From assembly GCA_035222895.1 (NCBI GenBank), contig JAVYIG010002532.1:177958-241957 (forward strand): a DNA stretch of 64,000 bases, written 5' to 3'. Under the pieces are notes generated by a model. The model worked only from the letters and a program-made list of their open reading frames with translations. It ran no database searches and was not told the DNA's origin. Source of the DNA: Strongylocentrotus droebachiensis. Taxonomy: Eukaryota; Echinodermata; Echinoidea; Camarodonta; Strongylocentrotidae. This document shows, in pieces, positions 23,701-32,213 of this stretch. Position numbers and translations under genes: made by a program. Each line of letters opens with the position of its first letter. The stretch's first letter is position 1.

Positions 23701-24526
23701 AGCAATGAATTGGCTCTATAAACCATTCCAGACATTAACATGTAAGTGTTGAAAGATTTTTAAAAGCCTGTCTTAATGTCTTATTTTCAGGGAAAATGGT
23801 AAGGAAAATTCAAAAATTGTTGGGAGAATTTACTTTAGAATTTAGAAGGGATATAATAAGTAACATTTCATACAAAAATTATGCAGTTTTTTCATCATCC
23901 TTCAACAATGATTGTTTTAATTTGCATTTCATCTAGCACAAATTTGCTACTACTATGATATTTCTTCCAAGGTCCTCTCCTATTCGCTCTGTTAGTTATA
24001 CATTTATTTATTTCTATTTTCTCTAACAAGAAATTATACTAGGCATGCACCTTAATAGATACATGTATAATCATTGTACATGTGTTTTTACATATGTGTG
24101 AAGTGTATTAAACTTCATGTCATCATTACAAAAATCATGGCCAGGAGGGATAAGACCTCCCTGCGTGGTCACTGGACAGGTGGTTATCTCATGAAATCAG
24201 CTCTCAATTAACATAAGAAAAAGGGGATCATGGGGGACCAACGGGTACCGCTTAGGCATTGTTTGCTATATAGAGGGCACAAGTAGCTACAAGTAGTGCA
24301 GTCTCACTTTAAGGGTTAATATATCTGATTTCACAAAGATGGACAAAATGACACTGTTAATTGTTATGCCAGAACGGCATTGGAGTAGGATAGAGACTCA
24401 TTTGTAACTGTATATTGTTCATTTTTCCCCCTTATCTATTCCTAGGTTAATCAGCTAAGCGATCACTTCAACATCTTTGCCTTCTGTATCACCTCGCGTC
24501 CTAGACAGAAAAACCATGTCAAATGA
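8425..24526 (+). CDS. SELENOI: Ethanolaminephosphotransferase 1 (EPT1/SELENOI orthologue), ten coding exons
   Basis: Exons: 8425-8478, 12655-12723, 13292-13484, 14942-15210, 15867-15975, 17476-17523, 19686-19734, 20577-20757, 23186-23368, 24446-24526. They total 1236 nt and give 411 residues; every junction is GT-AG with matching phase. The enzyme joins CDP-ethanolamine to diacylglycerol (or the ether-lipid analogue), the last step of the Kennedy pathway, in ER/Golgi membranes. Visible landmarks: GFDKYKYS near residue 13, [16 protein letters not shown], and the complete CDP-alcohol phosphotransferase motif DG-x2-AR-x8-G-x3-D-x3-D at residues 109-131 (D109, G110, A113, R114, G123, D127, D131), then [15 protein letters not shown] and many hydrophobic membrane segments. 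The start ATG has a good context (AGAATGG). Human SELENOI is 397 residues with selenocysteine near its end. Here the frame ends at TGA 24524-24526 in roughly that region, so stop versus selenocysteine is unresolved. Confidence 0.95.
10497..10660. mobile_element. Foldback element with internal repeats (intron 1)
   Basis: The ends are a perfect inverted repeat GACAGCTCGCCCC / GGGGCGAGCTGTC. Inside, the motif TTGTCCAGGGTATTGTG and its complement recur several times, so the 164-bp element can fold almost end to end. No coding capacity. Superfamily unknown. Confidence 0.75.
10849..10906. repeat. 58-nt near-perfect hairpin (intron 1)
   Basis: Two 27-nt arms (TAAAATGTAAGACAAATATA... and its complement) separated by a 4-nt loop, with a single G-U type mismatch. 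It could be a small foldback repeat or a short-hairpin RNA precursor; sequence alone does not decide. Confidence 0.7.
11053..11092. repeat. Inverted repeat, 15-bp perfect arms (intron 1)
   Basis: GTGGAACGTTTAACG at 11053-11067 pairs perfectly with CGTTAAACGTTCCAC at 11078-11092. A related GTGGAACGGTTTACAG lies about 30 bp upstream, which suggests remnants of a repeat. Confidence 0.7.
13514..13645 (-). mobile_element. SINE-type 3' end (intron 3)
   Basis: Read on the minus strand it contains GTAAAGCGCTTAGAGACATT, then a CACTATATAAAAGCAG segment and an (ATT)n tail at 13517-13537. Related tails occur at 30170-30245, 35575-35650, 44140-44222 and 57010-57100. Only the 3' part is present. Confidence 0.55.
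14270..14842. mobile_element. TA-flanked MITE 'CCGTATTTG' (intron 3)
   Basis: Terminal inverted repeats CCGTATTTGCCGGCGTAAAG / CTTATCGCCGCCAAATACGG are flanked by TA on both sides. The interior has an A run near 14356, a T run near 14760 and a GGGTGCGGCCTAT motif. A related element is at 21425-21947. Confidence 0.75.
15217..15482. repeat. (CTC/CTT)n polypyrimidine microsatellite (intron 4)
   Basis: About 265 bp of nearly pure pyrimidine in CTC, CTT and CTG triplets, starting only a few bases after the exon 4 donor at 15211. The Leu/Ser/Glu/Lys-rich frames across it are not genes. Confidence 0.95.
16162..16927. mobile_element. MITE with 150-bp internal repeats carrying DR1-like sites (intron 5)
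   Basis: Ends ATGCCTCCGT and ACGGAGGCAT are inverted repeats. A (GTCC)n stretch near 16205 is followed by about four to five 150-bp units (starts near 16233, 16384, 16535, 16685, 16823), each beginning GTGATCGC and decaying rightward. Units 1-3 contain three AGGTCA half-sites spaced by one base (16334-16353, 16485-16504, 16636-16655). A single related unit occurs at 22970-23100. Confidence 0.8.
17664..17853 (+). mobile_element. Short hAT-type MITE, copy 1 (intron 6)
   Basis: Ends CAGTGAAAAAAATAC / GTATTTTTTTTCACTG. Flanks AGTAATAT and AGTGGTAT match at 6 of 8 positions, consistent with a decayed 8-bp target duplication. The interior is homologous, in inverted orientation, to 19353-19550. Confidence 0.75.
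19255..19332. repeat. Tandem direct duplication, about 37 bp x2 (intron 6)
   Basis: TTGGGAATTAAAGTTCATCA... (through GCCCATGTCTACATT) is repeated twice in direct succession without change. A small hairpin (CTCTGGAGTAT/ATACTCCAGAG, 19147-19181) lies just upstream. Confidence 0.85.
19353..19550 (-). mobile_element. Short hAT-type MITE, copy 2, with exact 8-bp target duplication (intron 6)
   Basis: Ends CAGGGAAAAA / TTTTTCCCTG flanked by an exact direct repeat ATCCTGAG (19345-19352 and 19551-19558). Interior motifs such as GGGGCTCGGGC and ATAGAGTTCAATGCA are the reverse complement of copy 1. The 198-bp element includes a C run near 19509. Confidence 0.85.
19836..19965 (+). mobile_element. TTAA MITE family, 5' fragment (intron 7)
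   Basis: Begins TTAAAGGGACTTGGTAACCTTGTT and shares GGTGCTAAGGTAGTGACTTC with the fuller copies at 23476-23920 and 40974-41499. The 3' half is missing. Confidence 0.7.
20330..20560 (-). mobile_element. Non-LTR retrotransposon C-terminal fragment abutting exon 8
   Basis: The minus strand reads [20 protein letters not shown], then [20 protein letters not shown] and CTRMAEDVA. This is the well-known tail of animal non-LTR retrotransposon reverse transcriptases. The fragment ends within about 20 bp of the exon 8 acceptor at 20576, and its antisense strand supplies the pyrimidine-rich stretch before that acceptor. Confidence 0.8.
20796..20999 (+). mobile_element. tRNA-derived SINE (intron 8)
   Basis: The head reads GGCGCGACAGCTCAGTTGG then TAGAGC (A box) and GGGTTCAAAACC (B box), with a possible CGT anticodon in the middle loop. 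A non-tRNA body (GGTCCCTCGGAGAGGACC, GTCGGTCCTCTGGTTGC) and an ACCACCACCA tail follow. The TTCAAAACC and the body rule out a functional tRNA gene. It lies about 40 bp past the exon 8 donor. Confidence 0.8.
21425..21947. mobile_element. TA-flanked MITE related to 14270-14842 (intron 8)
   Basis: Ends CCGTAAATAACGTTGTATTA / ACACCGTTATATACGG, flanked by TA on both sides. Internal GTGCGGTTTATACACCG and CCGCACCCC motifs, plus paired A and T runs near 21490-21530 and 21825-21864, match the architecture of the element in intron 3. Confidence 0.75.
22125..22438. mobile_element. MITE family 'CATCAGCT', copy B (intron 8)
   Basis: Left end TAGGCCTATCTTCATCAGCT, right end AGCTGATGAGGACAGGCCTA. Opposite orientation to copy A. 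Interior AGCGGGATATTTTGG and GGGCTGATGAAGACGC are shared with the other copies. Confidence 0.75.
22688..22862 (+). repeat. Dispersed 175-bp direct repeat, copy 1
   Basis: Begins GGCCAGGAGGGATTAGACC and contains CAGCTCTCAATTAACATAAG and ACCGCTTAGGCATTG. A second copy at 24139-24314 flanks exon 9 on its other side. It is preceded at 22590-22640 by a GAGTACACCCCTT stretch that resembles a decayed mariner-type end. Confidence 0.75.
22970..23100 (+). repeat. Single unit related to the 150-bp intron 5 repeat
   Basis: Shares GATGAACTGATTAGATTTTG and AGATCAAAGGTCAAAGGTCA (23075-23094) with the units at 16233-16870. It lies about 90 bp upstream of exon 9. Confidence 0.7.
23476..23920 (+). mobile_element. 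TTAA MITE family, near-full copy (intron 9)
   Basis: Begins TTAAAGGGACCTGGTAACAT and ends near CTTCAACAATG with a degenerate right end. Its whole length is homologous to 40974-41499. Confidence 0.75.
24139..24314 (+). repeat. Dispersed 175-bp direct repeat, copy 2
   Basis: Near-identical to 22688-22862 (GGCCAGGAGGGATAAGACC, CAGCTCTCAATTAACATAAG). Together the two copies bracket exon 9 of SELENOI, which would allow recombination to delete it. Confidence 0.75.
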
Positions 24527-26214
24527 GCTGAGACAACGTCCGTGATTGGTCAATACTCAGGTGCCAAGGGCTATGTGGCAATCAACTGCAGACCCATAGC
24601 CAATCAGAAACAAGCTTTCTGCAGTCACTTGTTAACATGTGTTCACGATCAAGGTTGCTGCATTTACTTTTTAAAAAGGGACTGTACTTGGTAAGAGGTA
24701 GTTTCACAGCTAGTCGCAGTTACTCACGGTGAGAGAGTTATATAGCCAGCCACTCCAAAGGTTTCTGTTGTAACTCGTTTAAAGGGACACTTAAAGCAAA
24801 ACAAGGAATAGTGTCTCTTTAATTAATCGCTTCAAGAAGTTTTGATGGAAAACTTATCGTGTTGATTTTTGTTGTTGTTGTTGTCGTTAGTACAATCGGA
24901 TCACTATCAAGATTTCTGCATTTACATGTACTTGGTAAAAAGTTGCTATTTGCCAATCAAGAACAATTTTTGTGCATTTCATTAACAAACTAAAAGAAGA
25001 GAGCCAATCAGACTTGAGCTTTCTTCTGATGATTTGATAAGAGGGGTGCATTGACCAATGAGGTTCAGGGTTTCTTCTGTACATGATGGAAAGGGGTTAC
25101 ATTTGCTTTTTGTGGAACAGAATTTGCAATTAATTACTTTGTAAGGTAAAATTTGATCAGAAATATTTACTGGTAATGTTTTTATAGTCATATTCATTTA
25201 TATTAAATGAATAACACTTGATATCAATATAAATGAATATAAAGACATTACCAGTATATATTTCACAACAAATTTTAACTTTAAGAATTTTTTTTTTGTA
25301 AAAATGATTTTTCAAAGTTCAAATTAGGTGTTTTATCTTTTTGTATCCATTGTTGCATGTGAGTTAAGGTGACTTTCAGGGTAACAACCTGGATTATGCC
25401 ACGTGCTGCTGAATCTTTCCTCGTCAACTAGTGTTAGTCTGTTTTTACTTTTGTATCTAGCTGTAGTTTTATAGTTCCCTGATGGTAAAATGCCTAAATC
25501 ATTTAAGTAAATTAGCTCATCTTGATTTCAAGTATCATCGCTTACAGTATTATGTTACCATGTTGAGCAGTATCCCCTTTTTCCAAAGCTTCTTATTTAA
25601 ATTGTTGTATAAACCGTCCAATTCTTTGTTTAATTTATTTTCTTTTTTTGTTGGAGGGGGGGGGGGGGTGATCATAATCATTTTGGAAGTTAGGATGGTG
25701 CAATGTTTGTATATTGTCTGTCTGTCCGTGTGAATATCACAGTGATTTATTTTTTATGTTTTTCATCAGCTATGCTCAAAGTGCATGACTTTGTTTTTGT
25801 TAATTTGTACCAATTAATTTTTTTTCTTTCTCAAAGAAGACGAGACAAAATAAGGTTGTGGATTTAGGTCAATAGGTAGCCATGTTGTTGTGTGTTGTTC
25901 ACTTGTTTGAGGGTGATTTTTGTCCATGTTTGAATTGTTATCTTATTATAAAGTTGGTTGTAGGAATTGACAATGAAACCAAACCCCCTGCAATGCCATG
26001 TTTTGATGTTTCTCAATGTTTATGTTCCAGTACAACTGGTTATTCCTAAATTCAATGCTGATACATGTATTTGATTAAAAAAATGCTTTGATTGCCTAAA
26101 TCGCATGCTGCCCTCTGCCATGCTTTAAGTGCCAACTTGTACATTGTTCAGTTTACTGAAATTTCTGCTGTATGAACTTTATAGTCATGTACTAATTGAC
26201 TAATGCTACAGTAC
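24527..26214 (+). other. Probable 3'UTR/3' flank of SELENOI
   Basis: Non-coding after the TGA. The frame reopens for 55 codons to TAA at 24692-24694. No convincing SECIS element was found by eye. Candidate poly(A) signals include ATTAAA at 25202 and 26527. A G run lies near 25657. The 3' end is not determined. Confidence 0.45.
25168..25256. repeat. Long hairpin in the SELENOI 3' flank
   Basis: TACTGGTAATGT...TATTCATTTATATT pairs with AATATAAATGAATATA...CATTACCAGTA, with a small bulge. Arms are about 31-37 nt with a 21-nt loop. It could be a MITE remnant or a structured 3'UTR element. Confidence 0.75.
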
Positions 26215-26499
26215 ATATCGTCGTTGGGGTGACAAAACCTCGTATCTCAAAAATCATGAATTTTCAGGAGAGCGAAAAAACTTTCCTGTCTCAACAAATT
26301 TAGTGCTGTGACACCGTCCTTTCTTTTTAAAACTGGAATATTTATACAATTTTTAATGTCATTGTTGAAATACAGTAAAATAATTGTTTTTATATTTGAA
26401 AGTGAATTACGAGGTTTTTGCGTTTATCTACATTGAGATACAAGTTTTTAGTTTTTATTCAAATTGAGATACGAGGTTTTGTCACCCCACCGACGATAT
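26215..26499. mobile_element. MITE with 36-bp terminal inverted repeats
   Basis: ATATCGTCGTTGGGGTGACA... and its near-exact complement ending ACCCCACCGACGATAT bound a 285-bp element. TA is present at both outer ends. An internal partial copy of the end (TTGAGATACAAG, GAATTACGAGG) lies at 26400-26460. Confidence 0.85.
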
Positions 26500-28174
26500 A
26501 CCTTTGTTATTGTACTATTTTCATTTATTAAAATATTTAGTGCTTCTAAATACATCCTCTGTTATTACTTTTTCTCTTTACTTCATTAAAAAAAAAAAAA
26601 ATTGATCGTCCTTTCCAATCAATCGGTGAAATGCAGTAGGCAAATCAAAGTGATGATGATTGAATTTTTTGGGATAAAAGACAATTGAAAAAATAACAAC
26701 CCAAAGCTGAGCTTCATAAAGACTCTTTAAATTAGTATAATAAAACCGTGACTTATTTTATTCTTTATCATGCAACTGCTTACTGCACCTGCACTTGCAC
26801 TGCACCCACTTGATCACTCAGTTTTCCCAAGAGAGTTATGTCACCAATTTTTTTTTTTTTATGAGGCCGCCATCCATCTCCAGCCTAACCGCTCACGATG
26901 GTGGTCTACTGCGCTCTAAATTACCTCTCTAATTTATTGAAAAATATTTGTATGCTTCGTACATGTTTATTGTATGATATAATTGTCCATGATTTTTTCT
27001 ATTTAATTACTTTTGTAAACATTTTATTCATTTGTATTTCTTATTATTTGAATTTGTGTACTTTGAATTTGAATTTGTATCTTTTTGAACAAAGAAATAA
27101 AATCAATCAAACAAAACGAACAAGTGTGTACACAAATTAAAAATAAGGATATTTGAAATCATGACAAAAGACATGATTATTTAAATCCTGTATTTGCTCA
27201 ATTTCCCACAAAGATTAAAAACAAATTTGGATAAATTTTTTAATGATGAAGTGAACTCATAGAACTAAGAAAATGTGTGTTTTTGGCTTAGATCTACCCA
27301 AACTCTACACTGGCTGTATGCTGCTAGATCCTTCTGATGTAAGTTGACTCCATTGTTTTATGAGCTGCATGCTGTTGCATGACTGCATGTGGCTTTCGCT
27401 GTACACGTGCTTTAAAAAAAAAAATGTATCTAAATGGAAAATATGCTTGAAAAAATGTGTGTGAAGTGTTTGTCAGAAATGTGTAGTTCAAAAGGATGAA
27501 TCCTACCGCAGAAATTGTTATTATAATTAAGTCTCTATGGCCCGTATTTTGATTACCAGTTTAGGGTGTAAAGGATATTGGGAGATCATATGTCATGATT
27601 CTGATTTATTCTTGGTTTCCCTGCACGGCCTGAATACAATCATTTTAGACTCCAAACAATAAAAGCAGAAAAAAGCAACAAAAAAACGATAAACATCATT
27701 ATAGACTTTTGATAAATCAACTGAAGGGTAATGTCAATACTTTTAAATTTCTATTCCATAGAATACTGTTTGGATTATGTTATAAGTCGGTGTAATGTTT
27801 GTACATTTCAACAGGTAATGGACACAAGTAATCTGTAACTACCTTACTCTGATTCCTCGAAAGTCTTTGTGATCGCATCAATATAAACAGTGATTTGGAA
27901 ATGCATTGCAACTTTGTGGAGAAAACTTGATTCATTAAGAATTACTATGTAATCACATGGGTTACTTTTTTCTGCCATCGTTTGCAATGATTTTGAATCT
28001 GTCGATAATTCCATGATACCTGACTTAACACACATTAAAATCACTCTCCCCAATAGGACCTTAATATTCTTCATGTACCTACTGATTTCTTTTGAAAGAC
28101 GTTCTAATTAGTGTTTTGTTAATTGGTAGTCAAAGACAATGAAGTGGGGGATTTTCTTATGCAAAATCGATAAC
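26500..28174. other. Intergenic, no gene seen
   Basis: AT-rich, with A/T runs near 26587 and 26850. Open frames have no recognisable domain and no flanking splice signals. An AATAAA at 27093 could serve a long SELENOI 3'UTR. Confidence 0.4.
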
Positions 28175-28492
28175 CCGGGGGGTGTTTCACAAAGATCCTA
28201 AGTAGAACCTAACACTAAGTTGGACTTAAAAATTATGGACAGCCATTGGAGCCTTAAAATGAAATATATTCAAAAGCAGAAATTCAAGTATTTTAGACTT
28301 TTTATAAATTTTACATCAAGAACATGAAATTTCCTATGATAATAGAAAATATAAATGATTTGAATCAACATTTTATGCCATTTATAACAACTTTTACAAA
28401 AAGTTTTCAAGGGTGCTAATGGCTTTCCATAATTTTTAAGTTCAACTTAGAGTTAAGTTCAACTTAGGATCTTTGTGAAACACCCCCCTGGT
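28175..28492. mobile_element. MITE 'GGGGGGTGTTTCACAAAG'
   Basis: Ends CCGGGGGGTGTTTCACAAAG(ATCCTAAGT) and the complement CTTTGTGAAACACCCCCCTGG form about 28-bp inverted repeats. An inner pair of inverted repeats (AGTTGGACTTAAAAATTATGG / CCATAATTTTTAAGTTCAACT) extends the fold. Confidence 0.85.
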
Positions 28493-31400
28493 TTCTGTCT
28501 GTGAACAGAGTATAATGATGTTCATGAGTTCATCGATATGTGTCGACTGTTATTTTCTTTCATATTCATGACAATCTAAAGTTGTACAAATCGAACGGGT
28601 TCCTTTATTTTGGCTCAGATTTTATCAAGATTATTGACAAATGACTGCATAAGATTTGTTCAGCGTAAATGAATTATATGCATGATGATCAATTTAAAGT
28701 GAATTTTTAAATAAAAGTTTGTTTGAAGATGGAGTCTGTATTGTTCATATTTCTGAGACTTGTTTAGGGCCTCATTAGTATTGAATGCTTGAATGCTCTT
28801 CATAATAGTGCCGGGAAGGGGGCGGGGCTCTCTTAGGAGATAGAGAAATAGATAGAAATAGAAAGATATATAGATCATCTAGAGAGAGAGAGAGAGAAAA
28901 AAAGAGAAAAAAAGAGGAAAAGAGATAGAGACAGAAGATAAACAGAAAGGATAGAAGTAGAGAAGAGAGAGGGGGAGGGGTGGGGAATAGGAAGGGGGGA
29001 AGAGAGTGCACCATGTAACCACAATTTCGCCTAATTCGAAAGAAAAGCAAGCCTATGGAGAGGAAGTAGAAGACATTACACGTTTATAGAGGAATTCTAT
29101 CAGTTTTTGAAAACTGCAATTCCAAACGTGTTATGCTACAATATTACTGACAATATTCATCACGTTTTAGTAAACTATAACCTTTTTTTATTCATCACTG
29201 ACAATAAAACCATACAGATTTTTAATTTCAATTTTATACCTTAACAAAGCATATACAATACCATGTTTCCTCATTTTTTTCTGACAGCATACAACATGCA
29301 TACTTCATTCCTTCTAAATAGTGGTGATAAGAGGGTAGGCAAAGGACAAATAAATAGAATTCTATAAATATTAAGATAAATAGATTGCATTGTAAGGTAT
29401 TTCATTAAATATTTGTCATAATATCATAATATTAGGATTAAAGTGGCGCTTTTCAGCGTTTTTATTTCGTTTTTCCTACACCATTGGCAGACTACGTTCA
29501 TTTGAAATCATTTCATTGAAACGAAATGTTTCATCAGTAATTTGTTGCTCCTTTTTATTGTAAAATTGCACAGACTTGCATATTATAAGTTTAATTAAAC
29601 AAAAATAGATCTTATTTGACCGATGTATCATTCGCTGTTAGGGATAGGGATTAACTCTCTCCCTACCCTTCAACCTAATCCTTACCTTACCCCTAACCTA
29701 GAACGATGCATGATCATGATACTATGAGTAGGATCAATAATGTATAGGAGCAACGGGGTGTCACTTAACGATCCGATACACAAATCAATTCTCAAATAGT
29801 AATTTCGACTCCAAGGATTTATCAGGCAAGATGTAGCCTCTGCTCGTTTACATGTTTATATTCGTACACGATTTTCTAGATTGTATAATTTTGAAATTAA
29901 AGGGTGTATAATAGGAAAATTGTTATACGATAATATATACTTATAATGACAACTCTGAGCCGCCAATGTATAGGGGCAAATATTAGGATAGATTCTAAGC
30001 AATAGTCGATAGTTGCTGACTCCACTAGTAGCAGTCATGATAACAGATATATCAACCACTTCTTAATGTTGTTTACAAACAATCATCAATTGCAAAAGAA
30101 ACCCCACGTATTTGGCTTTAATTGCCTTTTCATGGATCGCTATGGGTATTTTAGGCAAATTATATATGTCATAATAATAATAATAATAATAATAATAAAT
30201 TTATATAGCGCAGCTTTTATACAAAATATATTCAGCTGCGCTGGTTAAGAGCTCCTTTTTACGAGAATGGTCATATATATGTATTCTAAAATCAGATTTC
30301 ACTATCATACAACCACGCAAATATGAGCAACTTCAATATCAACATAAATTATAGACTCGGTTAACGATGTGTACATAATTATGATTTGAAGGTAATAACA
30401 TTGTTGGTGTCTGATTACGACTGCAAAACTTGTGTAATGGTGAATCCCTAATGAACAAATAAGAATTAGATCGACCTTGTGTTATGTCAAATTTTTACTC
30501 AAATTGCAGAGTTTGACATGCATAATTATTGATACAATATGCAACAGTGATTTTATAAAAGTATTTTCACACTTTCCATTTGATCTATACTGTAAAACAG
30601 CACTATATTTACATGACCATCAACAATATAATACATTATTTTGCGAATACAATATACATTTCATAACATACTCATAATCATAATAAACTTCCACGTAATA
30701 TAGGACATACATTTTACCATTACACTTGTTTAAATTATAACCACATAATTCGTACATGTAGGTTTCTGGTAAACAACCATCATTTCTATCAATTCCACGA
30801 AAAAAAGATAAATCCTTTGAAAACTGTAATATCTACCAAACATAGTAGCATAGTAATCTGTTTGTTTTCGGTCAGGGTTATGATTATCTAGTTAACCAAA
30901 AGTTTTGAACGGTTTATTAGCTTTTATCAGCTCGACGTGTTTATCATAAGCGGTATACGTTTTCAACAGTTTTTCCAAATTATATGTTAACCATTCGTAC
31001 CACTTAACGATGAGAATTCTTATCATTCTTGTTGAAACTAAACTAGGATTTCCATCGTAAAATATCAGGAATATTTACTTACATTCTGAACCAAGAAAAT
31101 AAACAGTTCACACCAATTTAATGGTCATCATGATCATGTGAACATGTTAAGTGCCTTTATGCATCTCACTATATAACACCTTTAGTATAATATGTTCAGG
31201 TATGCAATAACTCTTAAAATAGGGCTTTGACCAACATGATTTATTAATCTCATTTAATGAAATCTCGACATGATGAAGTTTAGCGTGGAACAAACTGATG
31301 AAATGAAATAGAATAGAATACATTGAGTTGGTGTCTGTTTGACAGACTACTTCATACACATTGATTTCATCTGATCTCTATTAAAAACATACATAGGAAA

Positions 31401-32213
31401 CCCCGCATCCTTCGCTCAGGAAAGAGTGTAACACATTCCATAGCCTACATCCTTATAAAGTTAAGAGGTTGGCGCGATTATCAAAATAGTATAGCAATGA
31501 GAATAAAATTACCCTTTACCATCTCACGGTTTTTTAACCGCTTTCAGATAAGTTCTGTACTTTCAAAATGAGTCATTATAGTACCTCTATATAAATTATG
31601 GTCAATTATATCATACAATTCGTACACAAAATATAATCTCTCCCTCGAAGAAATACTAAGCCCTTTTTGTTTTATAACTAGTTTAGTTAATACATATGAA
31701 GACATTTTTTAATAGGCGGAATTAATACATATTTGTTCAAGCATCGTCATGGCTTTATGACTTGTATGATTAATTGTAATGTTTTACAGTATTGTTATTC
31801 ATATACTCCTATTATGAACTTTGATATATACACATTGCACTATTTTGAGTATTATTGGAACTGAGCGATATCCTTACGGCCACAAAAGGAGTATGCTAAA
31901 GTGGAGAATAATACATTTATACATAGGAAATATTACAAGTGGCGAGTCATTGTGACTTTCATCACGATAATTGTGTACTCAATTTCCTATGGAACAGCCA
32001 GGGTGTTGGATCTACCGTACCTAGCTCTCTACAATAGAAACCAAAATTTCATTAACGGGAAGTCAGCCCACATAGTCGTCACGCCACTATCTTCTACTTG
32101 ATAGCATATTAACCATTGTATAAGCCTACTTTCGGAAATGTTTTAAAGTGGTTTGTGAATTACGACAATGCTTTAGTTGATATAATTCTTCCTTTCAAAA
32201 TCACATGTACATT
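28493..32213. other. Intergenic, no gene seen
   Basis: Holds a purine-rich microsatellite at 28875-28995 and a SINE-type tail with (AAT)n at 30172-30245 (minus orientation). The rest is AT-rich without supported exons. It includes the probable 3'UTR of the minus-strand membrane-protein gene just below 32214. Confidence 0.4.

Noticed and set aside
25035-25095. Possible SECIS element (ATGA ... TGAT)
   Set aside because: The two motifs are only about 27 bases apart and the required long stem and AA apical loop are absent. The ATGAAACC...TTTGATG pair near 25970-26010 likewise lacks a stem.
29640-29700. Interstitial telomere repeat
   Set aside because: Only loosely CCCTAA-like; too degenerate to call.
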